Shown here: positions 17,644-26,635 of the stretch, in pieces
Layout: each line of letters opens with the position of its first letter
Numbering within the stretch: the stretch's first letter is position 1
Assembly: GCA_039995105.1 (NCBI GenBank)
Contig: CP146203.1
Coordinates: 1,674,001 to 1,738,000 of the forward strand
From: Jonesiaceae bacterium BS-20
Lineage (GTDB): Bacteria; Actinomycetota; Actinomycetes; Actinomycetales; Cellulomonadaceae
Reading direction: 5' to 3'
Length of the DNA stretch: 64,000 nt
Notes under the pieces: model-generated
What the model was told of the DNA's origin: nothing
The model's input: only the letters and a program-made list of their open reading frames with translations
Database searches by the model: none
Program-made: the position numbers and the translations under genes

Positions 17644-18325
17644 TGGCGCGCACCAACTCATCCATTGAGTCGCAAAACGGCGGCTCATCCAAAAGGTCAT
17701 GGTCAACGGCTGCTACCGAAAGCTCGGTGCAGCCCAAAATAACCTTAGCTGCGCCTTGGGCAACAAGGTTTGCGGCAACCTCACGCAGCACCTCAGGATC
17801 TGAGGGCAGTCCAGCTTTTACCTGATCGTAGATGAGCGAGTTGATGCGGTCTTGATCGGCGGAATCAGGCGTGATGACGTCAATGCCCCGGGCGGCAAAT
17901 GCGTCATGGTAAACCCGGGACTGCGATGTGCCCTGGGTTGCTAGTAAACCCACGCACTTGGTCTGCGGGGCACGGCGCAAGACCGCAGCGACAGTGACAT
18001 CAATGATGGACAAGAATTCCCCAGTGATGACATCAATAATCTGCTGCGTAAAATAGTGCGCGGTGTTGCACGGCATCACCAAGAAGGAGACACCGAACGC
18101 TTCAAGGCGCAAGGCATCCTGCGCCAAGATTGGCCCGGGGTCAACCGTCGACTGCCCTAGAATAAACGCCGTGCGGTCCGGGATTGTTGAGTGGTTCAGC
18201 ACGACAACATCGAGGTTGTCCTGATCCGAATCTGCAGCGGTGCGCTGCACAATTCGCTGCAAGAAGTAGGCGGTGGCAAGGGGGCCAACGCCCCCCATGA
18301 CGCCTACGGGCAGTTTCTTGGACAT
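17609..18325 (-). CDS. Aspartate/glutamate racemase family protein
   Basis: A 238-aa cofactor-independent amino-acid racemase. The two catalytic cysteines are C86 in VMPCNTAHYF and C199 in ILGCTELSVA, and the N-terminal GVMGGVGPLAT loop is typical of aspartate racemases. It follows the ATP-grasp gene with 2 bases between stop and start. In enterococci a similar pair makes D-Asp and links it to the peptidoglycan stem lysine, which is the most attractive reading here. Broad-specificity YgeA-type racemase is the alternative. Confidence 0.86.
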   Translation of the reverse strand: MSKKLPVGVMGGVGPLATAYFLQRIVQRTAADSDQDNLDVVVLNHSTIPDRTAFILGQSTVDPGPILAQDALRLEAFGVSFLVMPCNTAHYFTQQIIDVITGEFLSIIDVTVAAVLRRAPQTKCVGLLATQGTSQSRVYHDAFAARGIDVITPDSADQDRINSLIYDQVKAGLPSDPEVLREVAANLVAQGAAKVILGCTELSVAAVDHDLLDEPPFCDSMDELVRATIEHAGYPVRD

Positions 18326-18327
18326 CT

Positions 18328-19611
18328 TTACTTACCGTTCCAACGAAGCGATCGTGCCATGCTCAGTGGGTAGTGAGTGCTGTACTTACGCCATTGGTTG
18401 AGTTGCGCGACCATGAGATACGCAATACGGCGCGGGTCCCATTCTTTGATGTACCACAGCGGATTAGTGGACCGCCGGCTCAGGGACAACTTACGCGAAC
18501 GACTCCGCAGAGCGGGGTCACCGACGTAACGTCGCAGAAGCGCACCGGGAAGCACCGTGTATTGGTGTTCATCCATTAATTCACCGGCTTCCGACAGGGT
18601 GACCTGAGAACCCAAAACAGCACGCGGTTCTGGATCCAGCCCCAGCACATACTCGTGCACGTAGAACCGAATCGCATTGGCGCCCGCCGCCGTGATGTAG
18701 AAGTTTGACCTTCCAAGGCGCGGGTTCAGCTCAAAGAACACGTAACGACCATCACGCGGATCATACTTGAGGTCAAAGTTTGCAACACCAGTCCAGCCTA
18801 CCGCTTCCAACATGCGGCTGGCCTGGGCAACTACCTCAGGCATCGTTTCGGTGATAATCCCTGCTGGGTTACCGAGAGCGCCGGGTGTGTGTTCCTCCAA
18901 GAGGACCTGGCCGTATGCGGAGAACCGCACCTTGCCAGATTTATCTGAATAACAGGTCAAGATGCGCATACCGGAGTCATCACCGGGGATGTAATCCTGG
19001 ACCACGAAGGAGCCTTGATAACCGGCCGCCTTGAGCCGGTCAAACAGCGCCAACAGCTCGGGCTCGGTATCTACGAGGAAGACCTTTTTCTTCCCCTCAA
19101 ACTCAACATCGTGATACTCAGCGGTGCTGGCAGCCTTAGCGATCACTGGAAAACGCAGGTGCGAAAGGTCTGGGGCACCCCCTTGAGCAATGTTGTGCAT
19201 GACGGAAGTTGGGTGCGCCATGCCGTGTTCCTGGCACAACTGCGCAAAGGCTTCTTTGTCTGTGAGCTGATACAGGAGGTCCTGGGTTACGTATGGGATC
19301 ACATAGCGGTCTTCCAGCTGGCTACGGTTTTCCACCAGCAATTGAACGAGCCAGTCCGCAGATCCAACCGCAATAAGCTGCACGCCGCTGAACTCATCCG
19401 CGATTGCGCGTAGGGCGACAACGACTGCTTGTGGGTTATCGATCTCTGGGACCACGCGGTGATCCAAGATCCGAGAGTGCCGCACCAAGCCGGTAGACAT
19501 CGCGGAGATAACCACTGGCTTGATTTGATAAGCCTCATGAAAACTCCGCGCTAGCGAATATGCGCCGATGTCTCCACCAAGAATTACCGGTTGAAAGCGA
19601 GCTTCGCTCAT
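18328..19611 (-). CDS. ATP-grasp ligase, candidate D-aspartate (D-Glu) cross-bridge ligase
   Basis: A 427-aa carboxylate-amine ligase with an ATP-grasp fold: pre-ATP-grasp domain residues 1-120, lysine-containing FPVIAKAAS and SFVVQDYIPGDD in the ATP-binding part, and the metal-binding FFELNPRLGRSN near residue 305. About 70 C-terminal basic residues extend past the fold. Its operon partner is an aspartate/glutamate racemase. By analogy with the enterococcal Asl ligase, it probably activates a D-amino acid and attaches it to a peptidoglycan precursor in the cytoplasm. Other carboxylate-amine ligations cannot be excluded. Confidence 0.72.
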   Translation of the reverse strand: MSEARFQPVILGGDIGAYSLARSFHEAYQIKPVVISAMSTGLVRHSRILDHRVVPEIDNPQAVVVALRAIADEFSGVQLIAVGSADWLVQLLVENRSQLEDRYVIPYVTQDLLYQLTDKEAFAQLCQEHGMAHPTSVMHNIAQGGAPDLSHLRFPVIAKAASTAEYHDVEFEGKKKVFLVDTEPELLALFDRLKAAGYQGSFVVQDYIPGDDSGMRILTCYSDKSGKVRFSAYGQVLLEEHTPGALGNPAGIITETMPEVVAQASRMLEAVGWTGVANFDLKYDPRDGRYVFFELNPRLGRSNFYITAAGANAIRFYVHEYVLGLDPEPRAVLGSQVTLSEAGELMDEHQYTVLPGALLRRYVGDPALRSRSRKLSLSRRSTNPLWYIKEWDPRRIAYLMVAQLNQWRKYSTHYPLSMARSLRWNGK

Positions 19612-19738
19612 GGGGCACTCAATTCATTCAAATAGGCGTTCAGATAGTCGCGTGGCTGTAACCGGACCGATTTTCAGTCTCAGGTTAGGCGGACCAGTAC
19701 AACCATTCATGTTAGATCGTCTTTGCTACCCAAGCGAA

Positions 19739-19755
19739 TTCTGTGTTGCACAGAA
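19739..19755. promoter_or_regulatory. Inverted repeat between ligase and DUF3000 genes
   Basis: TTCTGTG-TTG-CACAGAA, a perfect 7-bp inverted repeat with a 3-base centre, in the 250-bp divergent intergenic region upstream of both genes. It has the size of a dimeric regulator site. No regulator gene is adjacent. Confidence 0.35.
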
Positions 19756-19861
19756 CGTACGTCCGGGCCCGGTGAGCATATCGCACCGCGCTGAGATATC
19801 GATCCGATCTCACCTGCGCGCCGAACCACCTAGGCTCGTGGTCAGGTCTTAGGCTATTGCT

Positions 19862-20551
19862 ATGGCTCACCTAGAAAACTCCCCCGTTCCACAGGAGTTT
19901 ATGAACGCGCTGCTTAGCCTGCGTAATTCGGTTGTGCGCCCAGAAATAGCTATCGAAGAAATCCCTGCGCCACGCGGTTTGGCGCCCTACAGTGTTGCCA
20001 TTGGGGGCGAGCTTGCGGACTCCGCGCTGGTCCCAGCGGCTCTTAACTTTCCTTCGTTTGAAGAGGTCGCCGAAGACGACGAGCCACTGACATCGGGGAA
20101 GTTCATTTTGCTCTACGACCCGGTCGAGCGCGCAAACTGGGGTGGCTCATTTAGGGCGGTGATCCATGTGCGGGCAGCCATCGATCAGGAGATTGGGCAA
20201 GATCCTCTGCTTACCCAAGCCGCGTGGAGTTGGCTCAAGGATGCATTTGAGTACTGCGGCGCCGCACACGTCAATCTGACCGGGACGGTGACTCGCAGCA
20301 CCTCGGACACGTTGCGCGATATTGGCATCTCACCCCAATCCCAGCGCACCGAGTTTGAGATACGTGCGTCATGGACCCCGACACCCCTAGATGGTGTCGC
20401 GGGTATAGACTTGAACTTTGGCTCCCACTTATCCGCGTGGACCAATCTGATGTGCGCCGCTATTGGGCTGCCTGCCCTAGATCAAGGCTTTCCAGCCCAG
20501 CGCACGTTACGAGGTCCGCAAAGCATCTCCCAAGGCGCAATACCAAACTAA
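19862..20551 (+). CDS. DUF3000 domain protein
   Basis: A 229-aa actinobacterial protein of unknown function. The conserved DUF3000 pattern includes FPSFEEVAEDDEPLTSGKF, YDPVERANWGGSFR and the later WSWLKDAFEYCGA. It lies directly upstream of the RNase D-like gene, its usual partner, with 1 base between stop and start. This suggests a role in RNA metabolism, but only by association. Confidence 0.85.
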   Translation: MAHLENSPVPQEFMNALLSLRNSVVRPEIAIEEIPAPRGLAPYSVAIGGELADSALVPAALNFPSFEEVAEDDEPLTSGKFILLYDPVERANWGGSFRAVIHVRAAIDQEIGQDPLLTQAAWSWLKDAFEYCGAAHVNLTGTVTRSTSDTLRDIGISPQSQRTEFEIRASWTPTPLDGVAGIDLNFGSHLSAWTNLMCAAIGLPALDQGFPAQRTLRGPQSISQGAIPN

Positions 20552-20552
20552 G

Positions 20553-21800
20553 ATGACCACTGATTCTTTAGAAACTACCCCTGCGGCTGATCCAGACGCA
20601 CACCTCATACCAATTGATAGTCCTACGGACGGCACCCCCCGAGTTTTCACCACTGCGGCCGAGTACGCACTGACGCTGAGGTCCCTCAGCGAAGGCAGCG
20701 GCCCCATTGCGATCGACGCGGAGCGGGCCTCTGGCTTCCGGTACGGGCAACGCAACTATCTCATTCAACTCCGGCGCGCAGGTTCTGGAACGTTCTTGTT
20801 AGACCCCACCTTCCTGCCAGATTTGTCAGCTTTGACAACGGGTTTTGCCGACGAAGAGTGGGTGTTTCACGCGGCAATCCAAGATCTCCCCTCCCTTAAA
20901 GAGCAGCAGATCCTTCCCGGACGTATTTTTGATACGGAGCTGGGCTCACGGATCTTGGGATTGGAACGCGTTGGGTTGGGTCCCGTCGTTGCCGAGGTTC
21001 TAGGCTACAAGTTAGCCAAGGAACACTCGGCCCAGGACTGGTCCATCCGCCCCCTTCCAGAGGGCTGGCTCAACTACGCTGCCCTCGATGTCGAGGTTCT
21101 GTTGCCGCTGCGTGATGCGATTGCCGAACGCCTCGAAGACGCCGGTAAACTCGAGTGGGCCCTCCAGGAGTTCGAAGCCACCCGCACCAAAGATTTCACG
21201 CCCAAGCACCAAGAGCCGTGGCGCAGAATCTCAGGCCTACACGGTCTGAAGTCTCGGCGCGAGCTCGCAATCGCCAAGGAACTCTGGTCGGTACGCGACC
21301 GCCTCGCCAGCCACCGTGATATCGCCCCGGGGCGAGTCCTGCCTGACCGCGCAATTCTGGTTGCCGCAAAGGAGAAGCCGCGGACAATTGGCGAGCTGTC
21401 ACATCTGCACGCCTTTGGTTCAAACGGAGTCAAGCGCCGCGCTGCGATTTGGCAAAAAGGGATCGACACCGCGCTGGCGCTGCCAGCCGACGAGCTGCCG
21501 GTCTACCGGGTACCAAAACCCGATGCCCTTCCAGCACCGCGCCTGTGGCCCGAACGCAACCCCAAAGCGGCAGCCCGACTCGAGGCCTCCCGCGCGTTCT
21601 ACCAACAGCTCAGCGATGAGGTTACCGTCCCCATCGAGAACCTACTGACTCCCGCACTCCTGCGAAAGTTGTGCTGGGAGCCACCTGCCAACCTCACACC
21701 CGCCACCGTCGCACAGGCGCTCGGCGACCTCGGAGCGCGCCCTTGGCAAGTCGACTTGGCGGTCATGGGTCTCACCAAGATCTTCAAAGACAACTCCTAA
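20553..21800 (+). CDS. RNase D-like 3'-5' exonuclease with HRDC domain
   Basis: A 415-aa DEDD-family exoribonuclease for tRNA or other structured RNA ends. The catalytic motifs are IDAERASGFRYG (exo I, residues about 50-61), the exo II region FHAAIQDLPSL and NYAALDVEVLLPL (exo III). An HRDC domain (about 220-300) and a C-terminal helical region follow. It is coupled to DUF3000 upstream, and a strong terminator follows its stop. Confidence 0.88.
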   Translation: MTTDSLETTPAADPDAHLIPIDSPTDGTPRVFTTAAEYALTLRSLSEGSGPIAIDAERASGFRYGQRNYLIQLRRAGSGTFLLDPTFLPDLSALTTGFADEEWVFHAAIQDLPSLKEQQILPGRIFDTELGSRILGLERVGLGPVVAEVLGYKLAKEHSAQDWSIRPLPEGWLNYAALDVEVLLPLRDAIAERLEDAGKLEWALQEFEATRTKDFTPKHQEPWRRISGLHGLKSRRELAIAKELWSVRDRLASHRDIAPGRVLPDRAILVAAKEKPRTIGELSHLHAFGSNGVKRRAAIWQKGIDTALALPADELPVYRVPKPDALPAPRLWPERNPKAAARLEASRAFYQQLSDEVTVPIENLLTPALLRKLCWEPPANLTPATVAQALGDLGARPWQVDLAVMGLTKIFKDNS

Positions 21801-21814
21801 CCGCGATTTACTTC

Positions 21815-21872
21815 ACTGATCCCCGCAGCCCAAGATCCCTGATCTTGCCCGGCCTGCGGGGATCAGTTTTTT
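21815..21872 (+). terminator. Rho-independent terminator after the RNase D gene
   Basis: A 14-bp outer stem (ACTGATCCCCGCAG and complement at 21854-21867) with an inner AAGATC/GATCTT hairpin, followed by a run of six T's. It separates the DUF3000 operon from fadA. Confidence 0.93.
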
Positions 21873-21977
21873 ATGTCTAAGTCGCCTACGTGCTTTTTAC
21901 TGATACCCCGAGTAGCATCTACTTTGTATGGCAGAGGTTATACGCAGGACAGTGCAGTCCGGACGTCAGGAGAAGCA

Positions 21978-23198
21978 ATGGCTCACAACGCCACCGCCCC
22001 GCGCAGTGTTGTATTTGTAGACGGGGTACGCACCCCCTTTGGAAAAGCCCGCCCCGACGGCATCTATGCCCATACCCGGGCTGATGATTTGGCGGTCAAA
22101 GCGCTGCGGGAGTTGCTGCGGCGTCACCCTAACCTGCCCCTTGATCAGATCGATGACGTTGCAATTGCGGCAACCACCCAGCAGGGCGACCAGGGGCTCA
22201 CCTTGGGACGCACCGTGGGCCTACTTGCGGGTTTGCCCCGTTCCGTGCCCGGGTTTGCGATTGACCGAATGTGCGCGGGCGCAATGACCGCGGTAACGAC
22301 CGGAGCAGGTGGAATTGGGTTTGGGCAGCAGGAACTGGTGATTGCCGGGGGCGTTGAGCACATGGGGCGGCACCCAATGGGCTTTGATGCTGACCCGAAT
22401 CCACGTTTCGTTGCCGAGCGTATAGTCGACGCCGCGGCGCTAAACATGGGCGTAACCGCCGAGAACCTGCATGACCTTTACCCACACTTGACTAAGGAAC
22501 GCGCCGACCGGTACGCGGTTGCCTCGCAGGCCAAGTACGCTCGCGCACTTGCCGCCGGCAACATCACCCCGGATCTCGTGCCCGTTGCTACCCGCAACCC
22601 CGATGCCGGCTGGGGCTTGGCAACGGCCGATGAGTTGGCCAGACCCGAGACCACGTTGGCCGGTATTGCCAATCTCAAGACCCCGTTCCGCCCGGGTGGC
22701 CGGGTAACCGCTGGAAACGCCTCCCCCTTGACCGATGGCGCAACGATGTCACTGATCGCTTCCGGCACCAAGGCCGCAGAACTTGGGCTACCCGTTCAAA
22801 TGAAACTGATCTCCTACGGGTTTGCCGGCGTTGACCCGGCAATCATGGGTTACGGCCCCGTGCCCGCAACGCACAAAGCCTTGGCCAACGCCGGGTTGCA
22901 GATGGATGACATCGGTCTGATCGAGATCAATGAGGCCTTCGCCATCCAAGTGCTGGCATTCCTAGATCACTTCAATCTTGACGATGATGACAGTCGCGTC
23001 AATCAGTACGGTGGCGCAATTGCCATGGGCCACCCGTTGGCCTCGTCTGGGGTGCGCCTGATGATTCAACTGGCTCGCCAGTTCGCAGCCCAGCCCGATG
23101 TCCGGTACGGCATGACCACCATGTGTATTGGTTTGGGCATGGGCGCCACCGTCATTTGGGAAAACCCGGCACACGCCGCCTACAGCGGCCACAACTAG
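21978..23198 (+). CDS. fadA: Acetyl-CoA C-acyltransferase (3-ketoacyl-CoA thiolase)
   Basis: The thiolytic step of fatty-acid beta-oxidation. The acylated cysteine is C99 in DRMCAGAMTA; the other active-site groups lie in NEAFAIQVL, GGAIAMGHPLASSG and TTMCIGLGMG. I start at 21978 (406 aa) because AGGAGA lies 4 bases upstream; the longer frame to 21873 begins inside the upstream terminator. It forms an operon with the multifunctional fadB gene 12 bases downstream. Confidence 0.92.
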   Translation: MAHNATAPRSVVFVDGVRTPFGKARPDGIYAHTRADDLAVKALRELLRRHPNLPLDQIDDVAIAATTQQGDQGLTLGRTVGLLAGLPRSVPGFAIDRMCAGAMTAVTTGAGGIGFGQQELVIAGGVEHMGRHPMGFDADPNPRFVAERIVDAAALNMGVTAENLHDLYPHLTKERADRYAVASQAKYARALAAGNITPDLVPVATRNPDAGWGLATADELARPETTLAGIANLKTPFRPGGRVTAGNASPLTDGATMSLIASGTKAAELGLPVQMKLISYGFAGVDPAIMGYGPVPATHKALANAGLQMDDIGLIEINEAFAIQVLAFLDHFNLDDDDSRVNQYGGAIAMGHPLASSGVRLMIQLARQFAAQPDVRYGMTTMCIGLGMGATVIWENPAHAAYSGHN

Positions 23199-23210
23199 GA
23201 GCGCACGATC

Positions 23211-25307
23211 ATGACACAGACACACGTTGAAGTAGAAACCCGAGCGCTCGTGCAAGACGTTGTGCTACCGCAAGGCTTGGGTACGTTGGCCCTGGTCACC
23301 CTCGACAACGGACTTGATCACACCAAACCAACAACCCTTGGCGTGGCCGGCATGGCCAACATTTACGGCACGCTGAGCAATATCAAGGAACGGGTTGCCC
23401 GCGGTGAGATCCAGGCCGTTGCGGTAACCGGGAAGCCGTACTATCTGGCTGCGGGGGCGGATCTCAAGGGCGTACAAGCAGTGAATTCGCGTTCGGCAGC
23501 CAAGCAGTTGGGAGTTGCTGGTCATGACGCTTACCGAATCTTGACCGAGTTGAAAGTCCCCACGTTCGCATTTATTAATGGCGTCGCACTCGGTGGCGGA
23601 CTTGAAATCGCGCTGAGCTGCCAGTACCGAACCATGTCATCAGACGTTGGCGCCATCGGGTTGCCGGAGACCTCCCTGGGACTGATTCCAGGGTGGGGTG
23701 GAACGTATCTGTTACCTCGGTTGATTGGAATCGAGGCCGCCTTGAATGCAATCTTGGTCAGGGCCGCCACAAACAAACCGTTCAAGGCTCCCGAGGCCCT
23801 CGAACTTGGGATAGTGGACACGGTCCTTGAACCCGCCGATTTCCTTGAGCAATCCATCAATTGGGCGGCGAACGTACTTGCCGGCAGTACGGTAGTTGCG
23901 CGCCGAGAGCCAGAGTCCAAGGAAGTTTGGGACCGGGTGCTTTCAGGCGCACGAGCGCAGGTCGACGCGACCGTCCACGGATCACGCCCCGCGCCCTATC
24001 GGGCACTTAAGCTGCTTGAGTTGGGTCCCGATGCCTCACTCGACCAGGCATATGCCGCCGAGGACGATGCCTTAGCCGACTTGATCATGAGCGAGGAGTT
24101 CCGCGCGAGCATCTACGCGTTTCACGCGGTCAACGGGGCCAAACGCCCGGCTCACGCACCCGATCCCAAGCTCGCGCAGCCTGTCACCCACGTGGGTATT
24201 GTGGGTGCGGGCCTCATGGCCGCCCAGATCGCCCTCATTTTTGCCCAACGCCTGCAAGTACCCGTCACCATCCGCGATCTAGATCAAGAGCGCGTGGATA
24301 AGGGGCTCGGCTATGTGCAAACAACCGTCGAGAAGCTCGTGAGCACCGGGCGAATGACTCCGCGCGCGGCTGCAAATATCAGTTCCCTCATTCAAGGCAC
24401 CACCCAGATTACGGACTTCGCCGTCTGCGACTTTGTGATCGAGGCCGTAACGGAAGTCATGGGGCTGAAAAAGAAGGTGTTTGCCGAGCTCGAGGGCATC
24501 ATCTCCCCTACCGCAATTCTTGCCACAAACACCTCGGCGCTTTCCATCACCGAGATGTCCAGTGAACTGCAGTATCCCGAGCGTGTGGTGGGTCTACACT
24601 TCTTCAATCCGGTTGCACAAATGCCACTTGTTGAGGTGATTCACGCGAGGCATACGAGTGATGCCGCTCTAGCAACCGGGTTTTCGGTGGTCAAGAAGCT
24701 CCGAAAAACCGGGGTCAAGGTCTTGGACCGGCCAGGTTTTGTGGTCAATCGCCTGCTTGTCCTCCTCATGGGCAAGATTGTTGAGGTGGTCGAACAGGGC
24801 ACTGACATTACCGTCGCCGACCGCGCGCTGCGCCCTCTAGGTCTACCCATGGGACCGTTTGCCCTGTTTGACTTGGTAGGTCCAGCAGTGGGCCTGCACG
24901 TACTGACTTCACTGCGTACGGACCTTGGCGACAGGTTCCCCCACTCGCCAGGTTTGGAACGAATAGTGGACGAGTCCATCAAGGTTGTGCTGCCCACCGA
25001 GCGGGGCATTCCAGCACAGGTAGACCCTGCCCTCCAAGACATCTTCGGTCCGGTAACTTCTGATGGGCTGACCGAGCAGCAGGTTCTCGAGGTCGTGCTC
25101 AAGGCACTGACCAAAGAAATCGGTCTCATGCTTGAGGAGGGCGTAGTCGAATCCGTGACCCAGATAGACCTGTGTATGATCCTCGGAGCCGGGTGGTCTT
25201 TTGCATCCGGAGGCATCGCTCCATACCTGGACCGCAACGGATTCAGCGAGCGGGTTCTGGGAAGCAGATTGTTGCCCCTCGGTGTCGCCAGTGTTCCCGC
25301 CGGTTAA
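23211..25307 (+). CDS. fadB: Multifunctional enoyl-CoA hydratase / 3-hydroxyacyl-CoA dehydrogenase
   Basis: A 698-aa beta-oxidation alpha subunit. The N-terminal crotonase domain (about 15-215) has AAGADLKG and the oxyanion-hole segment GVALGGGLEIAL. The NAD-binding domain starts near residue 327 with VGIVGAGLMAAQIA, and the dehydrogenase catalytic motif is LHFFNPVAQMPL. A C-terminal helical domain completes it. With FadA it should form a trifunctional complex in the cytoplasm. AGGAG precedes the ATG. Confidence 0.93.
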   Translation: MTQTHVEVETRALVQDVVLPQGLGTLALVTLDNGLDHTKPTTLGVAGMANIYGTLSNIKERVARGEIQAVAVTGKPYYLAAGADLKGVQAVNSRSAAKQLGVAGHDAYRILTELKVPTFAFINGVALGGGLEIALSCQYRTMSSDVGAIGLPETSLGLIPGWGGTYLLPRLIGIEAALNAILVRAATNKPFKAPEALELGIVDTVLEPADFLEQSINWAANVLAGSTVVARREPESKEVWDRVLSGARAQVDATVHGSRPAPYRALKLLELGPDASLDQAYAAEDDALADLIMSEEFRASIYAFHAVNGAKRPAHAPDPKLAQPVTHVGIVGAGLMAAQIALIFAQRLQVPVTIRDLDQERVDKGLGYVQTTVEKLVSTGRMTPRAAANISSLIQGTTQITDFAVCDFVIEAVTEVMGLKKKVFAELEGIISPTAILATNTSALSITEMSSELQYPERVVGLHFFNPVAQMPLVEVIHARHTSDAALATGFSVVKKLRKTGVKVLDRPGFVVNRLLVLLMGKIVEVVEQGTDITVADRALRPLGLPMGPFALFDLVGPAVGLHVLTSLRTDLGDRFPHSPGLERIVDESIKVVLPTERGIPAQVDPALQDIFGPVTSDGLTEQQVLEVVLKALTKEIGLMLEEGVVESVTQIDLCMILGAGWSFASGGIAPYLDRNGFSERVLGSRLLPLGVASVPAG

Positions 25308-25345
25308 GCATCGGCTCTAGAAAACTCCATCTGAAAGCGAAATTA

Positions 25346-25384
25346 GTTGTTTGGCTCGGCACCGTAAGTGCAGAGCCAAACAAC
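25346..25384 (+). terminator. Bidirectional terminator between fadB and pflA
   Basis: A perfect 12-bp stem GTTGTTTGGCTC/GAGCCAAACAAC with a 15-nt loop, followed by CTATTTT on the plus strand. It lies between convergent genes and can serve both. Confidence 0.85.
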
Positions 25385-25455
25385 CTATTTTGATAACGGT
25401 GTGGGTCTAAAACCCTTATTTTCAAGGTAGAACAAACCGCCGCAAGACTTGAACC

Positions 25456-26400
25456 CTAGTAAACTTCGAGGCCCCGAGCCCGGAACTGCTCACGCACCCG
25501 TTCAACTTCTGCCTTCGTTGGCGGCTCGGTATCCGCGAGCTCGTATTTCATACCGAGGTCGGCCCACTTATCCTTACCCATTTGGTGAAATGGCAGGACC
25601 TCAACACGGGACACGGTAGACCACTTTGAGACGTGGTCCGCAATGAGCTCGACGTTTTCAAACGAGTCTGTCAGCCCGGGGACCAGTACAAACCGGATCC
25701 ACATCTCGGTGCCATTGTCGGCCAGACGTTGCCCAAACTTCAGGGTTGGCGCAAGCGAGCGACCGGTGACCTTCTTGTAGGTTTCCTCGTCGCCGGCCTT
25801 TACGTCAAGGAGCACCAGGTCAATGTCATTGAGCATTTCCTCGGTGCACGCGGCGCCCAGGAATCCGGAAGTATCGATTGTGGTGTGGATGCCCATTTCT
25901 TTGGCCCCGCGCAGGATATTAGCTGCGAAGGCGGGTTGCATGAGCACCTCTCCCCCGGAAAGCGTGATTCCGCCCCCGGTGGTTTGGAAGATGGTCCGGT
26001 ACCGTGAGATCCGCTTAAGCAGTTCCTCGGATGTGACTGCCTCACCGTTCTTCATCGCCATGGTGTCAGGGTTGTGGCAGAACAAGCACCGCAGTGGGCA
26101 CCCGGATAGGAAGATGGTCATCCGAGTCCCGGGACCATCGACCGAGGTCACCAGTTCCCACGAGTGCACCGATCCTAGGTCTCCGGCACGCATCATTGCA
26201 AACTTTTCCGACCGGTCAACATCTGCTGCCTGCATACCGTCAATTCCAGCGGCGGCGACCCGTCCTACGGTTGCCTTGCCGGGGACCGCGAGTCCGTCGG
26301 TTTCAACGTCAACGGTGCTGGTCCCAAATGGCATCACGCCCGCACGGCCATCACCGAGTGCGGTAACAACCGGTGTAGGAACAACCGCTGTGTTTGTCAT
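25456..26400 (-). CDS. pflA: Pyruvate formate-lyase activating enzyme (radical SAM), N-terminally extended
   Basis: Uses S-adenosylmethionine and a 4Fe-4S cluster to place the glycyl radical on PflB. The cluster motif is CPLRCLFC (C101, C105, C108), followed by the SAM-binding TTGGGITLSGGEVL. I start at the ATG at 26400 (314 aa) with GGAGG upstream. Typical PflA has its first cluster cysteine near residue 30, so there are about 70 extra residues, rich in Val, Thr, Gly and Ala, of unknown use. A start at M57 or M69 would give a more usual length. It lies downstream of pflB, with a hairpin between. Confidence 0.9.
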   Translation of the reverse strand: MTNTAVVPTPVVTALGDGRAGVMPFGTSTVDVETDGLAVPGKATVGRVAAAGIDGMQAADVDRSEKFAMMRAGDLGSVHSWELVTSVDGPGTRMTIFLSGCPLRCLFCHNPDTMAMKNGEAVTSEELLKRISRYRTIFQTTGGGITLSGGEVLMQPAFAANILRGAKEMGIHTTIDTSGFLGAACTEEMLNDIDLVLLDVKAGDEETYKKVTGRSLAPTLKFGQRLADNGTEMWIRFVLVPGLTDSFENVELIADHVSKWSTVSRVEVLPFHQMGKDKWADLGMKYELADTEPPTKAEVERVREQFRARGLEVY

Positions 26401-26573
26401 GATGGCCTCCGAGATCGTCGGTCGAGCTAGTAGCAAATCGTTGGTATAACCCCACTCTAACCGTGTCATCCCATGATTCCATTGGTACTAAGTCCCAGAC
26501 CGACCATAGTCTGCCTCACATTATCAACCATTGGAACGCGCGTTTATCCGGCACTTTCCAGGTCGTTCAGAAC

Positions 26574-26607
26574 AAAGAGCCTTGACCAAATTTTGGTCAA
26601 GGCTCTT
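26574..26607 (-). terminator. Hairpin between pflB and pflA
   Basis: A perfect palindromic stem AAAGAGCCTTGACCAAA/TTTGGTCAAGGCTCTTT in the pflB-pflA gap. The minus-strand side has no long T-run, so it may be a partial terminator that sets the pflB:pflA ratio, or an RNA-stabilising 3' stem for the abundant pflB transcript. Confidence 0.7.
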
Positions 26608-26635
26608 TGCTTTTAAATTTGGTAGAACTTCAAAC

